Source of the DNA: GWB1-37-8 sp964646925
GTDB taxonomy: Bacteria; Patescibacteriota; Microgenomatia; Levybacterales; UBA12049
Length of the DNA: 27,740 nucleotides
Direction of reading: 5' to 3'
NCBI GenBank assembly: GCA_964646925.1
Contig: CAZYIC010000008.1
Coordinates: 1 to 27,740 of the forward strand
In this document: positions 13,524 to 20,808 of the stretch, piece by piece
Position numbering within the stretch: the stretch's first letter is position 1
How the letters are laid out: each line of letters opens with the position of its first letter
The notes under the pieces: generated by a model
Database searches by the model: none
What the model was told of the DNA's origin: nothing
The model's input: the letters and a program-made list of their open reading frames with translations, nothing else
Translations under genes and position numbers: made by a program

Positions 13524-14630
13524 ATGAAGAATAAAAGATTGGGTCAGGAAGGTTTTACTTTCATAGAACTAATGGTTGTGGCAAGCATTACGGTTATTCT
13601 GGGGATATTTGGTATTGCGGGATTTAATAACTATAACAAAGTGCAGGTTCTTCAGAATACCGCCAACGAACTGATAACTACCCTTAATCTGGCGAGATCC
13701 CGCGCTTCATCTCAGGTAAAACTATGTAATTCACCCATTCAAGTTCTGGAAGGATACAGTATTGATATATCAATTGTTAACAAAACATACACGTTAAAGA
13801 GCCGTTGCTCAGGAGATGTGAAAGAAATAAATCAAAAAAAACTTCCTAATGATGTCTCATTTAAAAATACTTCCAAGACATCTTTCTTTTTTCCGATAAT
13901 AGCAGGCGGAGTGGAGGAGGCCGGATACATTACGCTTGTTGAGAAATCCGGACTTGAAAGAAATATTGAAGTCAGCCCTTTTGGGGGAATCAGCATGCAA
14001 TTAACCCCGACTGTTTTTCCGACCAATACTCCGGTTCCTTCCGCTCTCCCAACTTCCACCCCTATTCCCCCGACACCTACTCCTCTTCCAACAGCAACTC
14101 CCACTCCTCTCCCCACTCCTACTCCCAAGCCTGCTGAAATACCCATAAAAAACAATATTGCAAGTGAAAATATTGCTCAGCAAGGAGGGGGTCACGGGAA
14201 TACTCAGGGATATCGTTTTAAGCCCATTGTTAATGGTAAAATAGTGGCGTTATGGGATTACTCTTGGTGTAATTATCCTGACTGCGCCACGGAATATGGT
14301 CAAAAATATATAAAGTTATGGTTGGACAACGGAACTTTGCTGGCTGTGCGTGGAGTATACAGCGGGGGTTCGTGGAGAAGGTCGGAATTTTTTTCGCCTC
14401 CTATTGTTGTAACTGCAAATACATGGTATAGGGTTTCTACGTATTTGCCAACTTATCCTAACGGTTGGAGTTATGCTTTTTGGGGATATTATGCCGGAGC
14501 GTCATTTCCAATAAATTATGGCAATATTTATATTGAAGGATCATATTATTCTGCTGGAGATGTCTTTCCCCAATTTAGCTATGGAGCAAATTTTTATGGA
14601 TTGGCTGACATTGAATTTATTCCGGATTAA
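13524..14630 (+). CDS. GspH-like minor pilin fused to a C-terminal adhesin-like domain
   Basis: A 368-aa modular prepilin. Residues 1-10 are the leader, cut at EG^FTFIELMVVASITVILG with Glu at mature position 5; residues 11-155 resemble GspH/FimT pseudopilins (a helix with LITTLNLARSRASSQ, then beta strands). Residues 161-204 are an almost pure Pro/Thr linker (LPTPTPTP type). Residues 210-368 form a separate beta-rich domain with many Trp and Tyr; RFKPIVNGKIVALWDY, GTLLAVRGVYSGGSW and VVTANTWYRVSTYLP resemble the DUF4082 pattern, an extracellular beta-sandwich, but this match is from memory. The layout suggests that the pilus tip presents the domain for binding. It lies 21 nt after the previous pilin. 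Confidence 0.85.
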   Translation: MKNKRLGQEGFTFIELMVVASITVILGIFGIAGFNNYNKVQVLQNTANELITTLNLARSRASSQVKLCNSPIQVLEGYSIDISIVNKTYTLKSRCSGDVKEINQKKLPNDVSFKNTSKTSFFFPIIAGGVEEAGYITLVEKSGLERNIEVSPFGGISMQLTPTVFPTNTPVPSALPTSTPIPPTPTPLPTATPTPLPTPTPKPAEIPIKNNIASENIAQQGGGHGNTQGYRFKPIVNGKIVALWDYSWCNYPDCATEYGQKYIKLWLDNGTLLAVRGVYSGGSWRRSEFFSPPIVVTANTWYRVSTYLPTYPNGWSYAFWGYYAGASFPINYGNIYIEGSYYSAGDVFPQFSYGANFYGLADIEFIPD

Positions 14631-14659
14631 TTCTTTTTTAAGCTTGTGGTTAAAACTTC

Positions 14660-15247
14660 ATGATGAAACAACAAAAAGGCCTGCCCGCAACGCCTTCGCA
14701 AGCCAGCCCGCTTGCCAAGCAAAGTGAGGCGGCCAGGGGCTCAGACTTGCGTGGCGGGCGGGGACAGACGCTTTTAGAAATTTTGCTCGCTTTTAGTATT
14801 GCCATGTTGGTTTTGAGCGCCATCATAATAGGCATAAATACTTCTTTGACCAATACCCAATATACGAAAAATCAAGGTTTGGCCAATGCTTATGCTCAGG
14901 AAGGGATGGACATCGTCAGGCGAATAAAAGATTCCGATTGGGATATTTTTTTTGCCAAAACAGCGCCTATGTATTGCATTGATAAGGGATCTACGGCGCT
15001 GAGGGATCCTTCTCCCGCATTAAATTGCGGACAGAATGTCGATAACATTTTTTCTCGGGAAGTGAAATTTATACATTCTTATTCATCCTGTCTTGCAGAT
15101 CCGGGCTGCTCGGGAGAAGCATGTTTGAAAGGCAGCGAGGTAACGGTAAAGGTTTCCTGGTCCGACAGCAAATGTGAAAGTCCTTATTGTCACGGAACAG
15201 AACTTATTTCTTGCTTTACGCAGATTAATAAAAAACAAGAACCATGA
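14660..15247 (+). CDS. Minor pilin, PilV-like, with a 35-residue repeat-derived leader
   Basis: The mature part starts RG^QTLLEILLAFSIAMLVLSAIIIGINTSLTNTQYTKNQGLANAYAQEGMDIVRRIKDSDW, a PilV-type minor pilin with Glu at mature position 5 and Gln instead of Phe at 1. The long leader from MMKQQKGLP to LRGGRG is encoded by a GC-rich imperfect inverted repeat (14680-14762). Nine cysteines occur in the globular domain, more than in its neighbours. The ATG at 14663, one codon later, is an equally possible start. The 29-nt gap before it holds a T-rich run but no clear terminator. Confidence 0.85.
   Translation: MMKQQKGLPATPSQASPLAKQSEAARGSDLRGGRGQTLLEILLAFSIAMLVLSAIIIGINTSLTNTQYTKNQGLANAYAQEGMDIVRRIKDSDWDIFFAKTAPMYCIDKGSTALRDPSPALNCGQNVDNIFSREVKFIHSYSSCLADPGCSGEACLKGSEVTVKVSWSDSKCESPYCHGTELISCFTQINKKQEP
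14680..14762. repeat. GC-rich imperfect inverted repeat in a prepilin leader
   Basis: The outer arms CCTGCCCGCAACGC (14680-14693) and GCGTGGCGGGCGGG (14749-14762) pair at 12 of 14 positions. The interior holds further short palindromes. It is clearly richer in G and C than the surrounding gene. Confidence 0.65.
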
Positions 15248-15254
15248 TCAGTAT

Positions 15255-15336
15255 GAAATTGAAAGTTGAAAATTATGATAAAAATTAAGAAATTACTCAA
15301 TAAACTCTCACCTCTCACCTTTCACCTCTCAACTTC
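15255..15336. repeat. GTTGA-type repeats around the start of the PilW-like gene
   Basis: A purine-rich copy (15255-15274, GAAATTGAAAGTTGAAAATT) lies just before ATG 15275. A degenerate pyrimidine-rich copy (15304-15336, CTCTCACCTCTCACC and on) lies inside the leader and encodes LSPLTFHLSTS. The two have opposite orientation. Confidence 0.65.
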
Positions 15337-15883
15337 CAGAGGGTTTACGTTGGTTGAGCTTTTGGCATCGATTATAGTGCTTATAGCTGTTGGAGCAATT
15401 GTATCGGGAATAGCGACATCTTCACTTAGAGGGTCAAGTAAAGCAACGGTAATTGAGAACATCAGGCAAAATGGAAATTATGCGCTTTCCCGGATATCAA
15501 GATCTATTCAGTATGCTCAAACTTTTAACGGATTTAGTAATGATGGAATAGATTTTAATGCGAGTTGTCCCGATTCATTCGCTCCTACTCCAACTCCGTT
15601 GGTAACGTATGACTATATTAAGATAACTACTTTAAACAATGAAGCAATAATATATAACTGCACTCCCTCGTCTCTTTCTGCCAACGGAGTTTCGCTTATC
15701 GATACGAATTCGGTTACCTTGACGGAATGTGTTTTTAGCTGCATACAAAATAAATCAACGGATGCGCCGGTAATTGGAATAAATTTTGGACTCCAATCGG
15801 CAAGAAAGGGTTCTCTTGTAGAATTCAGCTCTCCGCCTATTATTTTTGAGACCTCCATCGCTGTAAAAAACTATAAAAAATAA
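15275..15883 (+). CDS. Minor pilin, PilW-like, 202 aa
   Basis: The cleavage site is RG^FTLVELLASIIVLIAVGAIVSGIATSSLRGSSKATVIENIRQNGNYALSRISRSIQYAQ, which follows the PilW/PilJ pattern (Glu5, then an N-terminal helix leading into QNGxYALxRISRxIQ). The start is set at ATG 15275; the in-frame TTG at 15266 falls in the upstream repeat. The 23-residue leader contains repeat-derived LSPLTFHLSTS. Four cysteines are in the C-terminal half. It is the last gene before the insertion-sequence remnant, which splits the pilin cluster from the next, separately promoted genes. Confidence 0.88.
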   Translation: MIKIKKLLNKLSPLTFHLSTSRGFTLVELLASIIVLIAVGAIVSGIATSSLRGSSKATVIENIRQNGNYALSRISRSIQYAQTFNGFSNDGIDFNASCPDSFAPTPTPLVTYDYIKITTLNNEAIIYNCTPSSLSANGVSLIDTNSVTLTECVFSCIQNKSTDAPVIGINFGLQSARKGSLVEFSSPPIIFETSIAVKNYKK

Positions 15884-15920
15884 TTAGACTATCTCTTTGG
15901 ACATTCTTACATCTTAAAGA

Positions 15921-16257
15921 GAGTCTGGTACAAAACTCTATTTAGCTTATTCCCGCAATGTTAAAGAGCTTAAGCATGTAACAAATTAAGGCCAAGTATG
16001 CATTCTTCGCAAAAATTTAATATTCCTCTAGCTTCTTCTTTGCCCAAATAGTACGTCCTTTTAATAACGGAATTGCCAGAGTATTATCGCTTGCCAATCC
16101 ATTGGTTACGACTAGGGCTATTGGAAATTTTGTTTCACAATCAATCAGGAGATGAAGCTTGAATCCATAAGCTTCTTTAAAACCATTCCATCCTTCGGAA
16201 CCTGTCTCTCCTTTCTTCGGAAACGTATGGACAAAAAACGAGTTTTGTACCAGACTC
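15921..16257. mobile_element. Decayed DDE insertion sequence with perfect 18-nt terminal inverted repeats
   Basis: The ends are GAGTCTGGTACAAAACTC (15921-15938) and its exact reverse complement (16240-16257), bounding 337 nt. Inside lies a shortened DDE transposase on the minus strand. No convincing target-site duplication is seen. Perfect ends around a deleted core give it the form of a MITE-like, non-autonomous derivative that a full-length relative could move. Confidence 0.85.
15942..16257 (-). pseudogene. Transposase remnant (DDE_Tnp_1, IS4/IS5-like)
   Basis: The readable part includes GFKEAYGFKLHLLIDCETKFPIALVVTNGLASDNTLAIPLL, the region of DDE transposases around the first catalytic aspartates. 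It runs to KKKLEEY and meets an in-frame TAA at 16017-16019. Beyond this stop the same frame continues with IFAKNAYLALICYMLKLFN and ends in GIS at a TAA (15942-15944) 3 nt inside the left terminal repeat, which fits the natural C terminus. The N-terminal region and more than a hundred residues between the two parts are missing, so it cannot be active. An ATG at 16289 is outside the element and is not a real start. Confidence 0.8.
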
Positions 16258-16269
16258 ACCGTGAAACGA

Positions 16270-16299
16270 TTGACAATAACATGAATCACTTGTTATGCT
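16270..16299 (+). promoter_or_regulatory. Promoter of the PilX-like gene and pilMNO
   Basis: Consensus TTGACA (16270-16275), an 18-nt spacer and TATGCT (16294-16299) with an extended TG-T before it. The ATG at 16308 follows 8 nt later, predicting a leaderless or nearly leaderless transcript. It lies just outside the right end of the insertion-sequence remnant. Confidence 0.65.
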
Positions 16300-16307
16300 A
16301 AATATGT

Positions 16308-17243
16308 ATGGCTTTAGGAAAACAAAAGGGTTTGTGTCGCGCCAGTCTAACCAAGTCTAGGCGGGGCGAAACAGGTCAGGTTCTTTTGATTGTTGTTTTG
16401 ATAGTTGTAATTACTTTAACCATAGGATTATCTGCTGTATCAAGAAGTATCACAAGTTTTAGGAGCTCTACCGAAGAAAAGGAATCTCAAAAAGCTCTAT
16501 CTGCCGCAGAAGCAGGCATAGAACGTGTATTGCAAAGTAACATTCCTGTTAATATAGCGGGTAATCTTATAAACGACTCCAATTATTCCACAAATATTAA
16601 GGAAATCAAAAACTCCTCATTCTTAATAAATGGAGGAAATACGATTCCAAAAAATGAAGGTGTTGACATCTGGTTGGTTGACCGCAATCCCGATGGAACT
16701 CCAAATTATTCTACCCCCCTATCCCCCCAGTTTTTTAATATATATTGGGGAGAAGCGAGTGAAACGCCGTGTTCATCCGCAGCAATCCAGGTGATTGCGG
16801 TTACAAGAGATCCTTTACTGGCGGATGCATCTCCGGACAAAGTCAAATCATACCGTTATGCTTATGACAGCTGTCCGGCAAGAGGATCGGAAAATAATTT
16901 CACTGAGGCTAGCTCTGGAATTTTTCAAAAAGATTATGATGGGGACGGAAACATAGATATGACATTCATAAATGTCACACCGGAAACCGGTAGTAATAGC
17001 AATTTACTAAAAAACGTTACTAATGTAGTTTTTATGCGGGTAATTCCGCTTTATAAAGATACTAAAATTGGAGTCAATGCTTGTAATCATGGGGGAAATA
17101 ATTGCACAAATTTACCTTTACAGGGTTATGAAATTACTTCAACTGGAAAATCCGGATCGTCAAATCGTAAAATCAGCGCTTTTAAGGGATATCAGCAAAT
17201 TTACCTGCCATACCTGTCATTTGGCCTTTTTGTGGCAAGATAA
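16308..17243 (+). CDS. PilX-like minor pilin / pilus assembly protein, 311 aa
   Basis: The N terminus has the PilX pattern TG^QVLLIVVLIVVITLTIGLSAVSRSITSFRSSTEEKESQKALSAAEAGIERVLQ: a hydrophobic helix, a short turn, then the conserved SxxAxxAAEAGIE segment. The position-5 residue of the mature protein is Leu rather than Glu, normal for PilX-like members. The large C-terminal part is beta-rich and contains a calcium-loop-like DYDGDGNIDM (about residues 213-222). The 23-residue leader covers an imperfect palindrome (16337-16369), a repeat-derived insertion like those of its neighbours. It begins the second pilus transcription unit and is followed by pilM after 11 nt. Confidence 0.83.
   Translation: MALGKQKGLCRASLTKSRRGETGQVLLIVVLIVVITLTIGLSAVSRSITSFRSSTEEKESQKALSAAEAGIERVLQSNIPVNIAGNLINDSNYSTNIKEIKNSSFLINGGNTIPKNEGVDIWLVDRNPDGTPNYSTPLSPQFFNIYWGEASETPCSSAAIQVIAVTRDPLLADASPDKVKSYRYAYDSCPARGSENNFTEASSGIFQKDYDGDGNIDMTFINVTPETGSNSNLLKNVTNVVFMRVIPLYKDTKIGVNACNHGGNNCTNLPLQGYEITSTGKSGSSNRKISAFKGYQQIYLPYLSFGLFVAR
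16337..16369. repeat. Imperfect palindrome in the PilX-like leader
   Basis: TCGCGCCAGTCTA and TAGGCGGGGCGA are imperfect complementary arms. Composition and the CGCCAGT...GGCGGG layout resemble the palindrome in recG (24169-24201). Confidence 0.45.
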
Positions 17244-17254
17244 TTTTAAAGTAT

Positions 17255-18283
17255 ATGATTTTTAACAAGTCAATCGGCTTGGATATTGGTTTGACAACCA
17301 TCAAGGCTGTCTCTTTATCCCGTCAGAACAATGGTTTTGCTCTCAACGCCTATCAGGTTATGCCGACTCCTCCCAAAGGCATGCTTTCGGAATCTCCAAT
17401 AGACGAAGCAGAAATGGCTAAAGCGTTAAGAAAAACAGTTGATAATTTAAAAGTAAATAGCAGAAGTGTGAATATTGCTCTTTCCGATAATCAGGTTTAT
17501 ACAAAAGTCATAGAAATGCCTGTTCTGTCAGACAAAGAGCTGTCTCTTGCAATCTATTGGGAAGCCGAACGTCATATTCCGGTTGCTTTGTCAACCATAT
17601 CCCTGGTATGGAATGTGTTGAAACGGCCGGAAAAGTCTTCCTCGGATGAAAAAATGCAGATATTGATGGTAGGCGCGCCGACTAATCTAATTAACAAATA
17701 CCAAAAAATATTGCAAATAGCCGGTTTGGATATAATCTCCATAGAGACAGAAACATTGGCAATTGTCCGAGCCTTGGTCTCTTCTAATTTGCCTCCGACA
17801 ATAATTGTGAGTATTGGCGCGATTAACACATCTTTGGCTATAGTTAAAGACGGAATTCTTGTTTTGACTTATTCAATACAAACAGGAGGAAATGCAATTA
17901 CAAGATCCATAGAAACAGATTTTGGAATAACTTTATCTCAATCGGAAGAATATAAAAAAACATATGGACTCTCCAAAGAAGGCAGGCAGAAAATCGGCAA
18001 ATCTACAGAGCCAATTCTTGCTTCAATTCTGTTGGAAATAAAAAAAGCATTAGCTTTTTATTCTCAAAAATATAAAAATGATTCAATAATTCAACAAATA
18101 ATATTATCCGGAGGAACCGCAAGACTCTCAGGAATAGATCTTTTTTTTGCCGAAAACTTGGGAATAGAAACCATAGTTGCAAATCCTTGGAAATTTCTTG
18201 TCGGTCAAAAAGTGCCTTTGGAACAGCCCAATAATAATTTTGATTTTACAGTTGCCTTGGGACTTGCAATGAAAGATATATGA
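17255..18283 (+). CDS. pilM: Type IV pilus assembly protein PilM
   Basis: PilM is an actin/FtsA-like cytoplasmic ATPase that binds the N terminus of PilN and links the pilus machine to its alignment complex. The phosphate-1 segment is IGLDIGLTTIKAVSL (residues 7-21), the second phosphate segment is SIGAINTSLAIV, and the adenosine motif is LSGGTARLSGID (about residue 286). EMPVLSDKELSLAIYWEAERHIPV is characteristic of PilM. The 342-aa length is normal. It overlaps pilN by 4 nt (ATGA at 18280-18283). Confidence 0.95.
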   Translation: MIFNKSIGLDIGLTTIKAVSLSRQNNGFALNAYQVMPTPPKGMLSESPIDEAEMAKALRKTVDNLKVNSRSVNIALSDNQVYTKVIEMPVLSDKELSLAIYWEAERHIPVALSTISLVWNVLKRPEKSSSDEKMQILMVGAPTNLINKYQKILQIAGLDIISIETETLAIVRALVSSNLPPTIIVSIGAINTSLAIVKDGILVLTYSIQTGGNAITRSIETDFGITLSQSEEYKKTYGLSKEGRQKIGKSTEPILASILLEIKKALAFYSQKYKNDSIIQQIILSGGTARLSGIDLFFAENLGIETIVANPWKFLVGQKVPLEQPNNNFDFTVALGLAMKDI

Positions 18284-18834
18284 GTGCGGATATAAATCTT
18301 CTTTTGTATAAAGAAGATGAGTTGCTTAAACGAAGAAAAAGGGCACAGATACTTAATGTTATTGCGGTAATCGTTTTAACGCTAATTGGCATAATTTCTC
18401 TTATTATTTTCCTGAGAATTAAGGCAATTGACATCAATTCGATAAAAAAAGAACAGGATGAGATTTTGAGAAAAATATCCAAACAGCAAACTAAGCAAGC
18501 TAAACTTTTTGTTCTGAATGATAAGCTAAATAGCATTCAGGAAATTTTTGCAAAGAGACAGGAGACTATTGCAAAAAAACAAAATTTGACTAAGATAACG
18601 AGTGGCCTATTAACGGCAATCCCTGTTTCTCTGGCAGTCGGCAATTTGGAAATGGATGATAAAATCATTGTTTTGGCAGGTTCATCGACTTCTCTTTTTA
18701 CAATCGGCGAACTGATTAACAACTTAACGAATATGGTTTACAAAAAAGAAATAATTAGCTCTCTGACTCTTACCGGTTTAATTTTTAAAGAAACTGAAAA
18801 TATTTATCAGGTATCGGTAAAAGCGGAATTATAA
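18280..18834 (+). CDS. pilN: Type IV pilus assembly protein PilN
   Basis: A 184-aa bitopic membrane protein. Its first residues, MSADINLL, match the PilN motif (INLLP type) that docks in PilM. One membrane helix spans about residues 25-47 (LNVIAVIVLTLIGIISLIIFL), then a coiled-coil (about 50-95, rich in K, Q and E), and a ferredoxin-like C-terminal domain. Sequence similarity is low, as is usual for PilN, but the order pilM-pilN-pilO with a 4-nt overlap and 1-nt gap makes the call firm. Start ATG 18280 is fixed by the ATGA junction. Confidence 0.9.
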   Translation: MSADINLLLYKEDELLKRRKRAQILNVIAVIVLTLIGIISLIIFLRIKAIDINSIKKEQDEILRKISKQQTKQAKLFVLNDKLNSIQEIFAKRQETIAKKQNLTKITSGLLTAIPVSLAVGNLEMDDKIIVLAGSSTSLFTIGELINNLTNMVYKKEIISSLTLTGLIFKETENIYQVSVKAEL

Positions 18835-18835
18835 T

Positions 18836-19564
18836 ATGACAAATAAAGAAGTAAATGCGGATATAAAATCTTTAAAATTTATCTTTGAGAGGAACAAATT
18901 TTATATTTTTCCCGTTATTATTATACTGTTTGGTATTATACTTTTTTTCCAATTTGTAATTCCTCAATTTAATACATTATTATCGGTTAGCAAGGAAGCG
19001 CAAGTCGCATCGATGAGGCTGGGAAGTTTGAAGGAGAATTTAGATCTATTAGCTAATATAAGCGAAAACTCTCTTGATTCGCAACTCAAAATCGTAAACC
19101 TTGCATTGCCTGCGAACAAAGATTTCAGCGCAATATTGAACGACATCTATTATGTATCCGGGAAAACGGGCGTTAATCTCGGTTCATTTTCGTTTCAAAT
19201 CGGCGATCTGTCTGAATCAGGAGATGGCGGCAAGCTTTCAACTATAGATGTGTCTTTGCCTGTTAGCGCCGATATAGCCGCAATCAATAACTTTGCAGAG
19301 ACTATTTCAAATACATTTCCCTTGTCGGAAGTTTCTCTTATAAAAATAGAAGAGGGGATATCAACGATAAGTTTATCTTTTTATTATAAACCAATTCTTT
19401 CTATCGGTAGCATAACTAGCGGAGATACCCGTATAAATCCTATCTCACAAAAAGGACTCGAATTGATAAAGAGATTATCAGGTTTTGAAAATGCTATTTC
19501 TTCTTTTTCCAACCAGCCGCTTATTGACGCATCACAATCCGCAAAAACTCCTAACCCATTTTAA
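18836..19564 (+). CDS. pilO: Type IV pilus assembly protein PilO
   Basis: A 242-aa bitopic protein with a cytoplasmic N terminus, a membrane helix at residues 22-43 (FPVIIILFGIILFFQFVI), a coiled-coil (about 52-80) and a ferredoxin-like domain; LPANKDFSAILNDIYYVSGKTGVNLGSFSF is typical of PilO. It pairs with PilN to align the inner-membrane parts of the machine. No pilP or pilQ follows; the locus ends here. The 3' end overlaps the convergent trmD by 14 nt and no terminator hairpin is visible. Confidence 0.9.
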   Translation: MTNKEVNADIKSLKFIFERNKFYIFPVIIILFGIILFFQFVIPQFNTLLSVSKEAQVASMRLGSLKENLDLLANISENSLDSQLKIVNLALPANKDFSAILNDIYYVSGKTGVNLGSFSFQIGDLSESGDGGKLSTIDVSLPVSADIAAINNFAETISNTFPLSEVSLIKIEEGISTISLSFYYKPILSIGSITSGDTRINPISQKGLELIKRLSGFENAISSFSNQPLIDASQSAKTPNPF

Positions 19565-20231
19565 GTAAATCCGGACGAAGCTTAACAGTTGCTTTAAGCG
19601 ATTTATTATATCTCCATTTTTTTATTTTTGCGTGATTCCCGCCCAATAGTATTGGCGGCACTTTGAGATTTTTATAAATATTAGGTTTTGTGTACTGCGG
19701 ATATTCAAGAAGCTTAGAGAATGATTCATTGGATGTTACCCCTTCTTTCAGAACACCTTTTATAAGTCTCGTTACGGCATCTACAATAAGCATTGCAGGA
19801 ATTTCTCCTCCGGTTACTATGAAATCCCCAATAGACAACTCTTCATCTATGAATTCTTTTACTCTTTCATCTGCTCCTTCGTAATGACCGCAGATTAGAA
19901 TAAGGTGCTCAAGGCTTGAAAATTGTAACGCCTTTTTCTGATTAAAAGTTTTGCCATGCGGGCTTAAAAGAATAATTTTTTGGTTTTTTGAGTCTAGGGC
20001 TTTATCTTTTGCTTTGGCGATTGCTTTTTCCAAAACATCAACCCTTAAAACCATTCCGTGCCCTCCCCCATATGGTTTATCATCCACAACTTTATGTCTG
20101 CCAATACCAAAGTCTCTGATATTCACGAAATTAATATTGACGAGTTTTTTTTCTTTTGCGTTCTTAATAATAGAATGGTCGAAAGGTCCGGAAAACATTT
20201 CGGGGAAAAGAGTAAGAATCGAAATCTTCAT
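19551..20231 (-). CDS. trmD: tRNA (guanine37-N1)-methyltransferase TrmD
   Basis: TrmD methylates G37 of tRNAs that read CNN codons and prevents frameshifting. The 226-aa protein begins with the conserved MKISILTLFPEMF, followed by IRDFGIGRHKVVDDKPYGGGHGMVL, and has the SPOUT trefoil-knot segments LLSPHGKTFNQ, LICGHYEGADERV and ELSIGDFIVTGGEIPAMLIVDAVTRLIKGVL, where the SAM-binding site lies. The catalytic aspartate of the family is expected in the DAVTR segment. It follows khpA by 8 nt in the rpsP-khpA-trmD unit, a common bacterial order. Confidence 0.97.
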   Translation of the reverse strand: MKISILTLFPEMFSGPFDHSIIKNAKEKKLVNINFVNIRDFGIGRHKVVDDKPYGGGHGMVLRVDVLEKAIAKAKDKALDSKNQKIILLSPHGKTFNQKKALQFSSLEHLILICGHYEGADERVKEFIDEELSIGDFIVTGGEIPAMLIVDAVTRLIKGVLKEGVTSNESFSKLLEYPQYTKPNIYKNLKVPPILLGGNHAKIKKWRYNKSLKATVKLRPDLLKMG

Positions 20232-20239
20232 ATTGGGGA

Positions 20240-20479
20240 CTATACGGAACTTTCTGTTAATGAAATATTTATCTTTTTATTTTGTTTTATAGCAGAGATC
20301 TTTACGACATTCCTGATTGCCCTTATTACTTTTCCATTTTTTCCGATAATTTTTCCCATATCAGCTGGATCAACAGTTATAGTGAAATTTATCATTCCCT
20401 GATCTTCCCGCTCGTTAATTTCTACTTTTTTTGCTTCGTTTACGATTTGGGTTATAATATATTCTAATGCTTTTTTCAT
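20240..20479 (-). CDS. khpA: KH-domain RNA-binding protein KhpA
   Basis: A 79-aa protein consisting of one KH domain. The GxxG RNA-binding loop is in GKIIGKNGKVIRAIRNVVKISA (about residues 42-63), and the first strands are INFTITVDP. KhpA binds RNA, with KhpB in some bacteria, and influences cell elongation and translation. It overlaps rpsP by 4 nt (stop/start at 20476-20479) and precedes trmD, the same order as in Firmicutes (rpsP-ylqC). Length is normal for the family. Confidence 0.93.
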   Translation of the reverse strand: MKKALEYIITQIVNEAKKVEINEREDQGMINFTITVDPADMGKIIGKNGKVIRAIRNVVKISAIKQNKKINISLTESSV

Positions 20480-20706
20480 TTAGCTATAATTTTTTCTACA
20501 GTCGGACTGGGTAACGCCCCTTTTGAAAGCCAATAGTTATATCTGTCTTTATTAATCTCTTTATTTTCGCTTTTTTCTCTCTTTTCGTACCAACCCAAAG
20601 TTTCTATGGGTTTCCCGTCGCGTCTGTACCTTTTTTCCGTTACAACAACTCGATATCTTCCTTCTCCTCTTCTCCCTATCTTTGATAATCTAATTACAAC
20701 AGACAT
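20476..20706 (-). CDS. rpsP: 30S ribosomal protein S16
   Basis: S16 is a small 30S subunit assembly protein. The 76-aa sequence starts SVVIRLSKIGRRGEGRYRVVVTEKRYRRDGKPIETLGWYEKR, the conserved pattern IRLxRxGxKxxPxYRIVVxDxRxxRDGxxIExLGxYxP, and ends with a short tail in which LSKGALPSPTV equals the usual WxxxGAxPTxTV. It leads the rpsP-khpA-trmD unit. A long imperfect palindrome separates it from rnc. No clear Shine-Dalgarno stands before the ATG. Confidence 0.95.
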   Translation of the reverse strand: MSVVIRLSKIGRRGEGRYRVVVTEKRYRRDGKPIETLGWYEKREKSENKEINKDRYNYWLSKGALPSPTVEKIIAK

Positions 20707-20717
20707 AATATAAAGTC

Positions 20718-20792
20718 GTCATCCTGAACGCAGTGAAGGATCTCCGGTAAGCCCAGTAAATGGCTTAGATTCTTCGTTTCGCTCAGAATGAC
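20718..20792. repeat. Long imperfect palindrome between rnc and rpsP
   Basis: Arms of 26 nt (20718-20743 and 20767-20792) pair at 20 of 26 positions; the inner AAGCC/GGCTT extends the stem. The right arm contains CTTCGTTTCGCTCAGAATGA, a widespread repeat word. Transcribed from the minus strand it would give a long stem-loop in the rnc-rpsP spacer. One arm recurs at 4053-4074. Confidence 0.8.
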
Positions 20793-20808
20793 ATCTATTG
20801 TATCATTT

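Noticed and set aside
13832..14195. Minus-strand ORFs rich in Gly/Val and Ser/Arg
   Set aside because: They are antisense readings of the Pro/Thr linker codons of the adhesin-like pilin.
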